Shown piece by piece: positions 37,636 through 46,244 of a stretch of DNA of 64,000 nucleotides. The position numbers were made by a program, and so were the translations under genes. How positions within the stretch are numbered: position 1 is the first letter of the stretch; each line of letters starts with the position of its first letter. The stretch covers positions 62,001 to 126,000 of the forward strand of contig CANFCK010000007.1 in assembly GCA_947445035.1 (NCBI GenBank), given 5' to 3'. The notes below the pieces were generated by a model. It ran no database searches, was not told the origin of the DNA, and saw only the letters and a list, made by a program, of their open reading frames with translations. Origin of the DNA: Deltaproteobacteria bacterium. GTDB taxonomy: Bacteria > Myxococcota_A > UBA796 > SXON01.

Positions 37636-38264
37636 CTACCCCAGCCGTTCGATGGCCGCCTCGACGTCGCGCTCGCCGACGTGGGTGTACAGCTCGGTGG
37701 ACGACGCCGACCGGTGCCGCATCGCCACTTGCGCAAGGCGAAGGTCCTTGGTGAGCTTGTAGACGGCAGTGCCGAAGTAGTGCCGAAGCGCGTGGAACGG
37801 GTACGGGCGCTCGAGGCCCGCGAGCCCTTGCACCGTGCGCCACGCCTCTTGCGCCATACGGACGGAGAGCCTGCGGTGGTGGTCCTTCGACCGCGACACG
37901 AAAACGGGAACGTCGCCCTCGACGGCGTGTCCCCGACGGGCGCACCACGTCCGGTAGCGGGCGACCTTCCATCGGAGCGCCTCGTTGAGCACGATGCGTT
38001 GCCTTTGGTGTCCTCGGCCCGGAGCCGGACGCGGTGGCGGACGGCACCGGCCCCTCCGGGGGACACCAGTTGCGCCCAGTCGAGGGCGACCAGCTCGTGG
38101 ACGCGGAGGCCGGTGCCGGCGGCCACGGCGACGGGGAGGTGGTCGCGGGCGTGATCGTCCGTGTCGGTGACGCGGAGGACGGCGTCGATGTCGTCCTGAC
38201 CCGAGACTACGCCGCCGTCGCGACAGCGCACAAGTGGGTCCGCGAACCCCGACGCGTCAGCCAC
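37636..38264 (-). pseudogene. Tyrosine recombinase remnant (catalytic domain, frameshifted, lacking N-terminal core-binding domain)
   Basis: HARDHLPVAVAAGTGLRVHELVALDWAQL in one frame; IVLNEALRWK...FHALRHYFGTAVYKLTKDLRLAQVAMRHRSASSTELYTHVGERD in the next. Confidence 0.75.
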
Positions 38265-38319
38265 ACGTCAAGGCTACGCTGAACCGGAACCCCCATCCCC
38301 GCCAAGTGTCCTACCCCTC

Positions 38320-39141
38320 GTGACCCCAGAAGCCCGCCGAGTCGAAGCCCTGTTGTCAATGGGTCGAGCGGACGAGGCCGCGTCGTTGGCCGAGACGCTC
38401 CCAGAGCGCGAAACGCCTACGCCCGGGTTCCTGCGGCTGCGCGGCCGCGCGCTGCGGGCTGCGGGGCGACTGTTCGACGCGGAAGGCAGCTTCCGCGAGG
38501 CGCTGGCGCTGTCTCCGGGGGAGGCCGGCTTGCTCGCCGACCTGGCGACAACCCTGCTCGGCCAGAAACGCCACCGCGAGGCGCTGTCGTTCGCCCGCGA
38601 GGCGATGTCGGTGCGCCCCGACGTGGCGGCCTTCCACGCGCTTGTGGGCGTGCTTGCAGAGGCGTTGGGCCTCGACGAGGAAGCCGGGCGCGAGCTTGCC
38701 GCAGCCCGTGCGCTGTCCCCCGGCGACGCCGAGTCCCACGTCGTCTACGGATTCCATGTGCTGCGGCAGGGAAGGGCCGCCGAAGCCGAGGCGGTTTTCC
38801 GGGACGCCCTGCGCGCCGATCCCCAGCGCTCCGAAGCGCATCACGGCCTGGCGCGGGCCCTGGCCGAGCAGAAGCAGCTTGAGGTCGCGCGCCTCGCCTG
38901 GGCCGACGCGCTGGCCCTGGACCCGACGCTCATCGACCTGCGCCTCCAGCGCGCGCTCGATCCTCGACCACCCGTCGACTGGCGCCACGCGCTGGCGTCG
39001 ATGCCCCACTGGTTGAGCGTGGGCCTCGGCGTCGGCGGCAGCTTCTTGCTCTTGACGTTGCCAGTCTTGGCGCTCCCGGCCTGGCTTCTGGCGCTCTCTG
39101 GCCCCGCAACCCGAGCCTGGCTCGACTGGAAAGAAAAATGA
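38320..39141 (+). CDS. TPR-repeat protein with C-terminal hydrophobic segment
   Basis: Repeating TPR-like helices (AAGRLFDAEGSFREALALSPGEAGLLADLATTLLGQKRHREALSFAREAM); C-terminal GGSFLLLTLPVLALPAWLLAL. Confidence 0.75.
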   Translation: MTPEARRVEALLSMGRADEAASLAETLPERETPTPGFLRLRGRALRAAGRLFDAEGSFREALALSPGEAGLLADLATTLLGQKRHREALSFAREAMSVRPDVAAFHALVGVLAEALGLDEEAGRELAAARALSPGDAESHVVYGFHVLRQGRAAEAEAVFRDALRADPQRSEAHHGLARALAEQKQLEVARLAWADALALDPTLIDLRLQRALDPRPPVDWRHALASMPHWLSVGLGVGGSFLLLTLPVLALPAWLLALSGPATRAWLDWKEK

Positions 39142-40496
39142 GCACCACCGTCGCCGCGCTTCGAGAGGCCTTGGCGCATTCCCCGGAGAACGTGCCGCTC
39201 CGGGTGCACCTCGCGCGCACGCTTTTGGAAGCTGGGCGGGCGGACGAGGCGCTCGTCGAAGCCCGCGCCGCGGTGGCGCAGGACAGCGACCGGATGGACG
39301 CCCGCGAGGTGCTGGGCGCCGCAGCCGGCGAGCTGGGTGACGACGCGACGCTGGTAGACGCCTGGTTCCCCATTCGCACCCAGCTCGGCGCCGACGAGGT
39401 GCGGGTGCTCGCGCTGGCGGCGGCGAGGACGGGCCGGCTCGATGAGGCCCGCGGCGCCTACGCGGTACTCCATGCCGTGGACCCTGGCGTACACGACCTG
39501 GCGCTGGACCGGGCGATGCGCGCCGCACCCGAGCCCCGGCTCCCAAGCTCGGCGCTCCCAAGCTCGGCGCCCCCAAGCCCTGCACGCCCCCCTCGCCCTC
39601 TGGATGCCGCCGCGGAGGCGCCTGTGCGCGGCACCCGTCCCAGCATCAACTTTGGCGATGTGGGCGGCCTCGAAGCGCTGAAAGAGCGCCTGCGGATGGA
39701 CATCGTGTACCCGTTGCAGCGCCCCGATCTGTTCAAAGCCTACGGCAAACGGATCGGCGGTGGCGTGCTTTTGTACGGCCCCCCCGGGTGCGGCAAGACC
39801 CACCTGGCCCGCGCCGCTGCCGGCGAGTGCGGCGCGAAGTTCTTCGTGGTCGAGATCCAGGCGGTGCTCGACATGTGGCTCGGCGAGTCCGAGAAGCGGC
39901 TGCACAACATCTTCGAGGAGGCGAGGGCCAGCGCCCCGAGCATCGTGTTCTTCGACGAGATCGAGGCCATCGGCGGCGCCAGGCATCAGCTCAAGCACGG
40001 ACCGGGGCGGCGGCTGGTGAACCAACTCCTCGCGGAGCTGGACGGCGCCGGCGCCAGCAACGAGGCCGTCCTGGTGATCGGCGCCACCAACGCCCCATGG
40101 GACGTCGATTCGGCGCTGCGGAGGCCCGGGCGGTTCGATCGCGTGGTCTTTGTCCCCCCGCCGGACGCCGCCGGCCGGGAAGTTGTCCTGGCCCTCGCGC
40201 TGCGCGAGCGCCCGACCGAGACCCTGGACCTGGCGTCGATCGCCCGGCGCTGCCTGCGCTTTTCGGGCGCCGACATGCACCACCTCGTGGAGGTGGCCAG
40301 CGAACGCGCGCTGGGCGAGGCGCTCCGCACCGGGAACCTACGCCCCATCACCCAGTCGGACCTGCTGGCGTCGCTGGACAAGGTCAAACCGACGACCATC
40401 GAATGGATCGAAACCGCCCGGCGCTACGTCAGTTACGCCAATCAAGCGGGGCTCTATGATGACGTCGGCGCCTACCTCAAAAGCCTGGAGGGCTGA
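39138..40496 (+). CDS. TPR-AAA+ ATPase (CDC48/FtsH-like single AAA domain)
   Basis: Walker A GVLLYGPPGCGKTHLARA, Walker B SIVFFDEIEAIGG, second region GATNAPWDVDSALRRPGRFDR; TPR-like N-terminus. Confidence 0.88.
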   Translation: MSTTVAALREALAHSPENVPLRVHLARTLLEAGRADEALVEARAAVAQDSDRMDAREVLGAAAGELGDDATLVDAWFPIRTQLGADEVRVLALAAARTGRLDEARGAYAVLHAVDPGVHDLALDRAMRAAPEPRLPSSALPSSAPPSPARPPRPLDAAAEAPVRGTRPSINFGDVGGLEALKERLRMDIVYPLQRPDLFKAYGKRIGGGVLLYGPPGCGKTHLARAAAGECGAKFFVVEIQAVLDMWLGESEKRLHNIFEEARASAPSIVFFDEIEAIGGARHQLKHGPGRRLVNQLLAELDGAGASNEAVLVIGATNAPWDVDSALRRPGRFDRVVFVPPPDAAGREVVLALALRERPTETLDLASIARRCLRFSGADMHHLVEVASERALGEALRTGNLRPITQSDLLASLDKVKPTTIEWIETARRYVSYANQAGLYDDVGAYLKSLEG

Positions 40497-40636
40497 TGAC
40501 GCCTGAGGCCCCGTCGTCGTCGCAGCGGGCCCGCCCGTGGTGGCTCGTGCCGATTGTGGTCATCCTGGTGCTCGGCGTGGCCCTGGCGCTCTTGGACAGC
40601 TCGCCGGTTCGGAGCCTGACGTACTCGGTGTTCTAG
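40496..40636 (+). CDS. 46-aa single-TM protein, DUF5989-like
   Basis: TGATG-coupled ATG at 40496; my translation MTPEAPSSSQRARPWWLVPIVVILVLGVALALLDSSPVRSLTYSVF*; resembles the C-terminal half of the 14761-14943 product. Confidence 0.65.
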   Translation: MTPEAPSSSQRARPWWLVPIVVILVLGVALALLDSSPVRSLTYSVF

Positions 40637-41577
40637 GCGGCGCCCCACACCGGCCGGCGCTCTCCCACGACCGCGCCTCGCACGTTTTTCACCGTGTCCC
40701 AATGCCAGGACCCGACCGTCGGTACCCCAATCTGTTCGAGCACCGCCCGAACCGCGACAGCGAGCACGTCGCTGTTGCCGGAGTGCACTTTGACCGCGAG
40801 CCCGGCCCGCCGCCGCGGAATCGCGACGCAGAACAGGCCCTCCGCCCCGATCTTCACCGCCACCGGCTCTGCGATCTGCTCCACGACGGCCAGATCGAGG
40901 CGGTTGGTGCCGCTCATCGACCACGGTTCACGCGACATCGCCCGGCCGATCCGACCGAGGGTGCCGTCCTCGTCCGCCATCGCGCCCGCCAGGGTCGACC
41001 ACGCGCGCGCAAACGCCGAAAGCGGCCCATGAAAGGTGGGCACCGAACATCCGTCGATGCCCGTGCCGTGATGCACGCCGCCAAGTTCGTCGAGGCGCGT
41101 GTGATTGGCAGCCTGCAATGGATGCGAGAGGGCTCGATAGTCCAGATCCCACCCGCGCGCAGCACACGCCGCCAGCATGAAGGTGTGCTTGCCCGAGCAG
41201 TTGTTGTGAATCGACAGCGCTTCGCGCACCAAGCGGGCGCTTGGCTCATGGCTCGGAACGTGGGCGCCACACTGCAACCCCGCTTCGGCGAGTCCAAACC
41301 GCGCCAGGAGCGCCTGGACCAGCCCCACGTGACCGGGCTCGCCGTTGTGCGACGCCGCCCCGACGGCCAACTGCCGGTCGTCCAGCGCGGCTACGGCGTC
41401 GGCCGGAAGCTGCGCGAGCGAATTCCACAGCTGGAAGGGCTTCGACGCGCTGCGCCAGAAGCTGGCGAGGTCCTCGCCCACGGACCAGCGCACCTGCCCG
41501 CCTTCTACAAGCACGGCGCTGACTGGATGGAGGGTCTCGACCAACCCGCCCCGACTCACCTCGACGCGCAAGCTCAT
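40633..41577 (-). CDS. Asparaginase (L-asparaginase II / AnsA-like family)
   Basis: VFEV-like start VEVSRGGLVETLHPVSAVLVEGG; SASKPFQ; SHNGEPGHV; HNNCSGKHTFMLAACAARGWD. Confidence 0.85.
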   Translation of the reverse strand: MSLRVEVSRGGLVETLHPVSAVLVEGGQVRWSVGEDLASFWRSASKPFQLWNSLAQLPADAVAALDDRQLAVGAASHNGEPGHVGLVQALLARFGLAEAGLQCGAHVPSHEPSARLVREALSIHNNCSGKHTFMLAACAARGWDLDYRALSHPLQAANHTRLDELGGVHHGTGIDGCSVPTFHGPLSAFARAWSTLAGAMADEDGTLGRIGRAMSREPWSMSGTNRLDLAVVEQIAEPVAVKIGAEGLFCVAIPRRRAGLAVKVHSGNSDVLAVAVRAVLEQIGVPTVGSWHWDTVKNVRGAVVGERRPVWGAA

Positions 41578-41581
41578 GCGG

Positions 41582-42874
41582 TCACCACGGCAACGTCTGC
41601 AGGCCCAACGCCAGCTCCAGACCGCGGATGGCGTGCGCCGCGTCGCCCACCACGTCGAGGTACAGCTGAGGGTCCTCGACTCGCACCGTGGCGAGCCCAT
41701 CGAAGGTGCCGCGGGCGGCGAGCGCGCTGATGGTGAGCACCAGGTTCTGCGCGGCCCCCTCGACGGAGCGCGCCTGTTGGTCGTCCGGGGTGAAGAGGCC
41801 AAGGATCTGGAGCTTGGACATCGTCTCCAGCCAGTGCCCCAGGAACTTCATCCGCTGCACCAGGAGCACCTCGTGGTGCTGCCGACTGGCTTTCATCGCG
41901 TCGTCATAGATCTCCAGCTCGATCGGCAACCGGTACAACAACAATGGTCCCTGCGCCGCGATGTACTTTCGGTCGTCCTTTCCCCCGAATCCGCGCGCCA
42001 CCGCGTAGGAGGCCCCCTGGACAAGGTGGGCGCCGCCGCAGGTGTACGAAAAGAGCGGCTGGCCCTTCCGCTCGAAGCTCTGCCCCGCCTTGGCCGCGTC
42101 GAACATGAACTTCGACTCTTTGGTCACGACGGTGACGACAAAATGGGTCAGCTCGTCCAGGTCCATCCGTGTGCCATCTGTCGCGACCCAACGTAGACCG
42201 TCCACCGGCGCCCAGGCCGCGAGCGCCTGAAGCCCCCATGGCATGTCATTCGGGTCGCTGAAGCTGGATTTGTTCTCAGCGGGGCGCAGGAAGGTCTTGA
42301 GCACGGTGTACCGGTAGAGGTCGGCAGCGGTGACGGTGCCATCGCCCATCGGAAACGACGCGCTCGGCTGTACGCCGATCTCGCTGAGGTTCTTGAGGAT
42401 GAGGTCGGTGTGCGCCTCGGCCGGCACCCCCGCGCGCTCCTTGGGGAAGCCTACAAGCGTGATGGCGCCTACCTGACGGGGCTCGGCGAACACGGCGAAG
42501 AGGTGGGGGAGCGCGGCCAGGCCGGTGGTGAGCCGAAACTCAGGACCGCGCGCCAGGAGCCCGTGGGCGATGGCCCAGGCATTGTCGGGATCCCCGTCCC
42601 AGGCTTCGACTACCCGCCCCAACGTCGCAAGCGCGACATCGTACTCTTCCATGGCGGGAAGGGGCCGGCTGACGGCGTCATTGCGGGTGGGCGCGACCGG
42701 CTGCAGCTCGCGGATGGTGTCGGCCGTCCAGGGCGGAGACTTCGCGGGGCCGGGCGCAGGCGTGGGCGGCACCACTACCGGCGCGGGAGCCGGTGTTTCG
42801 GTGAGCACGCTGGCCAGGGGCACCGTGACGGCCACGACCAGAAGCCCGAGTGAAAGCGCCTGAACGCGCGTCAC
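41582..42874 (-). CDS. Hypothetical protein with N-terminal TM and Pro-rich linker
   Basis: 430 aa; MTRVQALSLGLLVVAVTVPLASVLTETPAPAPVVVPPTPAPGPAK. Confidence 0.6.
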   Translation of the reverse strand: MTRVQALSLGLLVVAVTVPLASVLTETPAPAPVVVPPTPAPGPAKSPPWTADTIRELQPVAPTRNDAVSRPLPAMEEYDVALATLGRVVEAWDGDPDNAWAIAHGLLARGPEFRLTTGLAALPHLFAVFAEPRQVGAITLVGFPKERAGVPAEAHTDLILKNLSEIGVQPSASFPMGDGTVTAADLYRYTVLKTFLRPAENKSSFSDPNDMPWGLQALAAWAPVDGLRWVATDGTRMDLDELTHFVVTVVTKESKFMFDAAKAGQSFERKGQPLFSYTCGGAHLVQGASYAVARGFGGKDDRKYIAAQGPLLLYRLPIELEIYDDAMKASRQHHEVLLVQRMKFLGHWLETMSKLQILGLFTPDDQQARSVEGAAQNLVLTISALAARGTFDGLATVRVEDPQLYLDVVGDAAHAIRGLELALGLQTLPW

Positions 42875-44730
42875 TTCTTCCCTTTCGCCTTTGCCTCAGC
42901 GTCCAGCGCCTTCTTTTCGGCGGCGGCATCTTCGGCGGCTTGCACCTCGTCCAGATGCATCTGCATCGCGTCGACCGCTATGATCGTGTCGCGATCGGTG
43001 ATGAGCACGTTTCCCTGAAAAACAGCAAAGCGGGGGTGAATCAGCTCGTGGTCGATGACCTTGAGCTTCCAGTCCAACTTGCCGGGCTTTTTGAACTTGA
43101 AGACCCAGCCGGTGTCGATGATCACCCACATCTCGCCCTTTTCGTCGAGCGTGATGTCCATGTCCTCAAAGCCGGCGCCGAGGATCTTGTCGTCGATGAC
43201 CGTGCCGTAGCGGAAGCCATCCGAGTTGTAGGTGACGATTTCGTCGCCGAAGGCCATGTACAACCGTTCGTCGGGGCCAACCTCGACGGCGTTGGGGGTG
43301 CCGTCCTTGATCACGAAGGAACCGACTTTTTCTGACTTGAGGTCCTGCACGATCGCGTCGTTACCGATGATCGCGATGATGAGCTTCTTCTTCGGGAGGT
43401 AGGCCAGGTAACCCTCGCCGCCGACTTTGGCCTGGACCTGGTCGTCCACCGCGACGGTCCACCCGAGCTGCCCGTTTCCTTCTTCGTCGAAGATCTGGAG
43501 CCGGCCCGACGCGTCGAAGACGATGAACCCGTCAGCGTCCTTTCCGGGGATCTTCTCGATGTCGATAGGGTTCTTGAACGCCCCGGCGTCTTCCGACGCC
43601 ATGCCACCGGCCGCATACCAAGGGCGTCGGCTGCCGTACCAGTACTCGCTGACGTCCTTGGGGGCGCCCCACTGTTTGTCCGTGACTCCCTGCGGCGTGA
43701 AGCGCTGGACCCGGTTGTTGCCCGTGTCGACCACCAGACCGTTGCCGTAGCCGTCGACCTCGATGGGCATCGGCTCGCCGAAGCTCTGGAATGCGCCCAC
43801 TTCCCAACCGGTCTCACCAAACGCACGGATGTTCCGCCGACCCCCGCCCTGGAGGTCACGCCAGGCGCGGAAGTACTCGATGGTGTCGATGATCTCGCGG
43901 CGCTGCTTTCCCAGCGCCCGCATCGCGGCGTACTCCAGGCCGGGAATCCCGGTCGGGTCCTTGAGCTTCCTGATGGCCGACATCGCCATCTCGTCCGGGA
44001 CCAGCGCCGCGGCACGGTACCCCAACGGGACCAAGGAGGTGACGCGCTTGCGGAGGTATTCGGGACCTTCCCCGGCCGCGTCCATCAGGAACTCGAGGCT
44101 TTCCTTGTCGTAGGGGTCGGCCTTGTGTTTTTCGTACGCCGCCAAGGCCTGTTCTTCGTATTTTTTCTGTTGGGCGAGTCCGTCCTTCGACGCCCGCCAC
44201 GCATCGACCTTTTCCACCGCGCGCGCCCGTTCGCCCTCGGTGAAGTTGACCGCGACCTCGGCCACGAACATGTCGGTGTACACGCCACCTTCGAAGGCCT
44301 CGACGAATTCGAGCCGGAGCGTACGACCCGTGACTTCCACGGAAAGGTCGACGCGCGTCATCTCGCTCTGAAGGCGGACCGCCTCGCCCACTTTCTGGCC
44401 GTCGACGTGGACCTGCACCAGCTTCGGGCGGCCGTACTCCTTGAAGGTACGCTCGCCCTTGGCGAGGTTCCCGCCCCACAACGACACGGTGTCGATCTTG
44501 GTGGCGCTGCCGAGGTCGACCTCGACCCACGTGCCTCCGCCGACGCCCATCTCTGCCTCGGCCCAGCCCGTGCCGAGCAGCCCATCGAACGCGAGGTCCG
44601 CGGGATGCTTGCCGTCAGCGTCCTGGAGCGTTGACGACGCGGTCACGCCGCCAGCCCAGGCCGGAGTGCTCAGGAGGAGGACGCCGAAAAGCGCGGTGAG
44701 AGCAAAAAAGGTGGGCCGGGGCAGCATCAT
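42871..44730 (-). CDS. Secreted protein with discoidin-like (F5/8-type) N-terminal domain and NHL/beta-propeller-like region
   Basis: MMLPRPTFFALTALFGVLLLSTPAWA signal; TASSTLQDADGKHPADLAFDGLLGTGWAEAE...WVEVDLGSATKIDTVSLWGG; IEVDGYGNGLVVDTGNNRVQRFTPQG. Confidence 0.7.
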   Translation of the reverse strand: MMLPRPTFFALTALFGVLLLSTPAWAGGVTASSTLQDADGKHPADLAFDGLLGTGWAEAEMGVGGGTWVEVDLGSATKIDTVSLWGGNLAKGERTFKEYGRPKLVQVHVDGQKVGEAVRLQSEMTRVDLSVEVTGRTLRLEFVEAFEGGVYTDMFVAEVAVNFTEGERARAVEKVDAWRASKDGLAQQKKYEEQALAAYEKHKADPYDKESLEFLMDAAGEGPEYLRKRVTSLVPLGYRAAALVPDEMAMSAIRKLKDPTGIPGLEYAAMRALGKQRREIIDTIEYFRAWRDLQGGGRRNIRAFGETGWEVGAFQSFGEPMPIEVDGYGNGLVVDTGNNRVQRFTPQGVTDKQWGAPKDVSEYWYGSRRPWYAAGGMASEDAGAFKNPIDIEKIPGKDADGFIVFDASGRLQIFDEEGNGQLGWTVAVDDQVQAKVGGEGYLAYLPKKKLIIAIIGNDAIVQDLKSEKVGSFVIKDGTPNAVEVGPDERLYMAFGDEIVTYNSDGFRYGTVIDDKILGAGFEDMDITLDEKGEMWVIIDTGWVFKFKKPGKLDWKLKVIDHELIHPRFAVFQGNVLITDRDTIIAVDAMQMHLDEVQAAEDAAAEKKALDAEAKAKGKK

Positions 44731-44865
44731 GCGGACGTCTCCGAGTTCGCCGGTTAGCTCGCGCGGCCCCGCCCGCCAAAGCGGCGCTGCCAAAGTACCG
44801 TGAGAACGACCCTTCGAACCCTCATGCACGCCCACTGCATTCCAGCGAACGGATAGCCCCGGCAG

Positions 44866-45834
44866 GTGCGTCCCCACCTGCGTCGCCTGCTCTTCGCACC
44901 CCTCGTACTTTTGGGCTGTGCAGGCGCCGCCGAGGCTGCTGCCAGGGTCGCGCTCCGCGAGGCCGCCACCGTCAGTGTTCCGGAAGAAATGGTCCGCGCG
45001 CACCTCGGCGGCGGGGCCGACATCGTCTACGATTCGGTGCTCGGCTGGCGGCGGCAGGTGGTGCCGAATCCAACCTTCGGCATCGAAAGCCACGGGTTTC
45101 GTCACGCAGAGGTGAAGGTCGCGAAGGCGGCCGGTGCCCTACGTGGCTTTGCGCTGGGTGATTCGCAGACGTTCGGGGCGGGTCTGGACGCGGACCAAGC
45201 CTATGCGTCGGTCACCGAGCGATTGCTCCGCGCCGACGGGCTGGACGTCGAGGTCATCAATACCGGCCTCTCCGGCTACCGCTCCATCCAGGCCTTGCGG
45301 CTCATGCAGGGCCAACTCGCCCCGTTTGAAGCTGACTTCGTGGTGGTCGACTGCCAGGGACAGGACTCGCCCCACGACGCGCTGCCGCCGCAAGGTGCGG
45401 GGTGGCGCGACACGGCACAACGCGGGCTTTTCGAGAGTCGCCTGTATCGAGCCGCCCGACTGGGCATCGAACAAAGCTCGGCGCGGCTCGGCGGCGTGGA
45501 AAAGCGGAACCTCGCGCTTCCGGAATTTTCCCTGCCGTCGCCGTTTCCCGCCGCGCGCATGGGCGGGAATCACGACCTGATCCAGGCGTGGGCGGACAGC
45601 CATCAGATCAAGGTGTTTTTTCTGGACTACCCCTTCGGTGAGGGCCACGTCCGCGCTCTCGTAGGGGCAGACGACCTTCCGGCCGGCGCCCATCTGGTCG
45701 CGACTGTTCCGGCGCTTGAGCGGACCGGCCTGTCCGTGGACGATCTGTTCCTCGACAACAACCACCTCAGCGCGCGGGGGTCGGAGGTCGTTGCGGGTGA
45801 GCTGGCTGCGGCGATTGGGGCGTGGGCGAACTGA
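44866..45834 (+). CDS. SGNH/GDSL hydrolase family protein
   Basis: FALGDSQTFGAGLDADQAY, VINTGLSGYRSIQAL, DDLFLDNNHLSARGSEVVA. Confidence 0.75.
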   Translation: MRPHLRRLLFAPLVLLGCAGAAEAAARVALREAATVSVPEEMVRAHLGGGADIVYDSVLGWRRQVVPNPTFGIESHGFRHAEVKVAKAAGALRGFALGDSQTFGAGLDADQAYASVTERLLRADGLDVEVINTGLSGYRSIQALRLMQGQLAPFEADFVVVDCQGQDSPHDALPPQGAGWRDTAQRGLFESRLYRAARLGIEQSSARLGGVEKRNLALPEFSLPSPFPAARMGGNHDLIQAWADSHQIKVFFLDYPFGEGHVRALVGADDLPAGAHLVATVPALERTGLSVDDLFLDNNHLSARGSEVVAGELAAAIGAWAN

Positions 45835-45852
45835 CCCTCCTCCAACGGTAGG

Positions 45853-45918
45853 CGCGGCAGCGATAGAGTGAAGGGCTCCGCCCGTAACGATAGCCCGGCG
45901 CCCGCCAGGGCGGCCGCC
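45853..45918. repeat. Dispersed REP-like repeat, copy 2
   Basis: 66 nt matching 15221-15286 at 59/66 positions by eye; lies between two convergent gene ends. Confidence 0.8.
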
Positions 45919-46188
45919 TCAGAACTGCCGGGCAGCTTCGTCCATGGTCATCGGCTTGCCCGATCGGGAAACCCAATGCGACTTCGCCCCGGGAACAGCG
46001 GGCGCCCGATCCAGCAGCGGCCTACGCAAAAGGCGGAATCCAACCGCCACGGGGCCCACGCCGACCACGTAGGCCACCGTCATCAACAGCGCGTTCTGGA
46101 ACCAGAGGATGCCCGCGGCCACCCCCTGCCACCCCAACCACATGCGCTTGAAGCGTTCGAGCACGGCAGGGTGTATCGCACCCATCAC
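45919..46188 (-). CDS. SxtJ-like small membrane protein
   Basis: 89 aa; RFKRMWLGWQGVAAGILWFQNALLMTVAYVVGVGPVAVGFRLLRRPLLDRAPAVPGAKSHWVSRSGKPM. Confidence 0.55.
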   Translation of the reverse strand: MMGAIHPAVLERFKRMWLGWQGVAAGILWFQNALLMTVAYVVGVGPVAVGFRLLRRPLLDRAPAVPGAKSHWVSRSGKPMTMDEAARQF

Positions 46189-46244
46189 CCGCTCGCGATG
46201 TCAGCGATGGTCGCGCAACGGTCCAGACGATTGCCCGGAGGGGC

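Noticed and set aside
37256-41577. Defence island around the integrase remnant and AAA+ ATPase
   Set aside because: No nuclease, restriction, toxin-antitoxin or reverse transcriptase genes recognised nearby; neighbours are hutI, TPR/AAA+ and asparaginase
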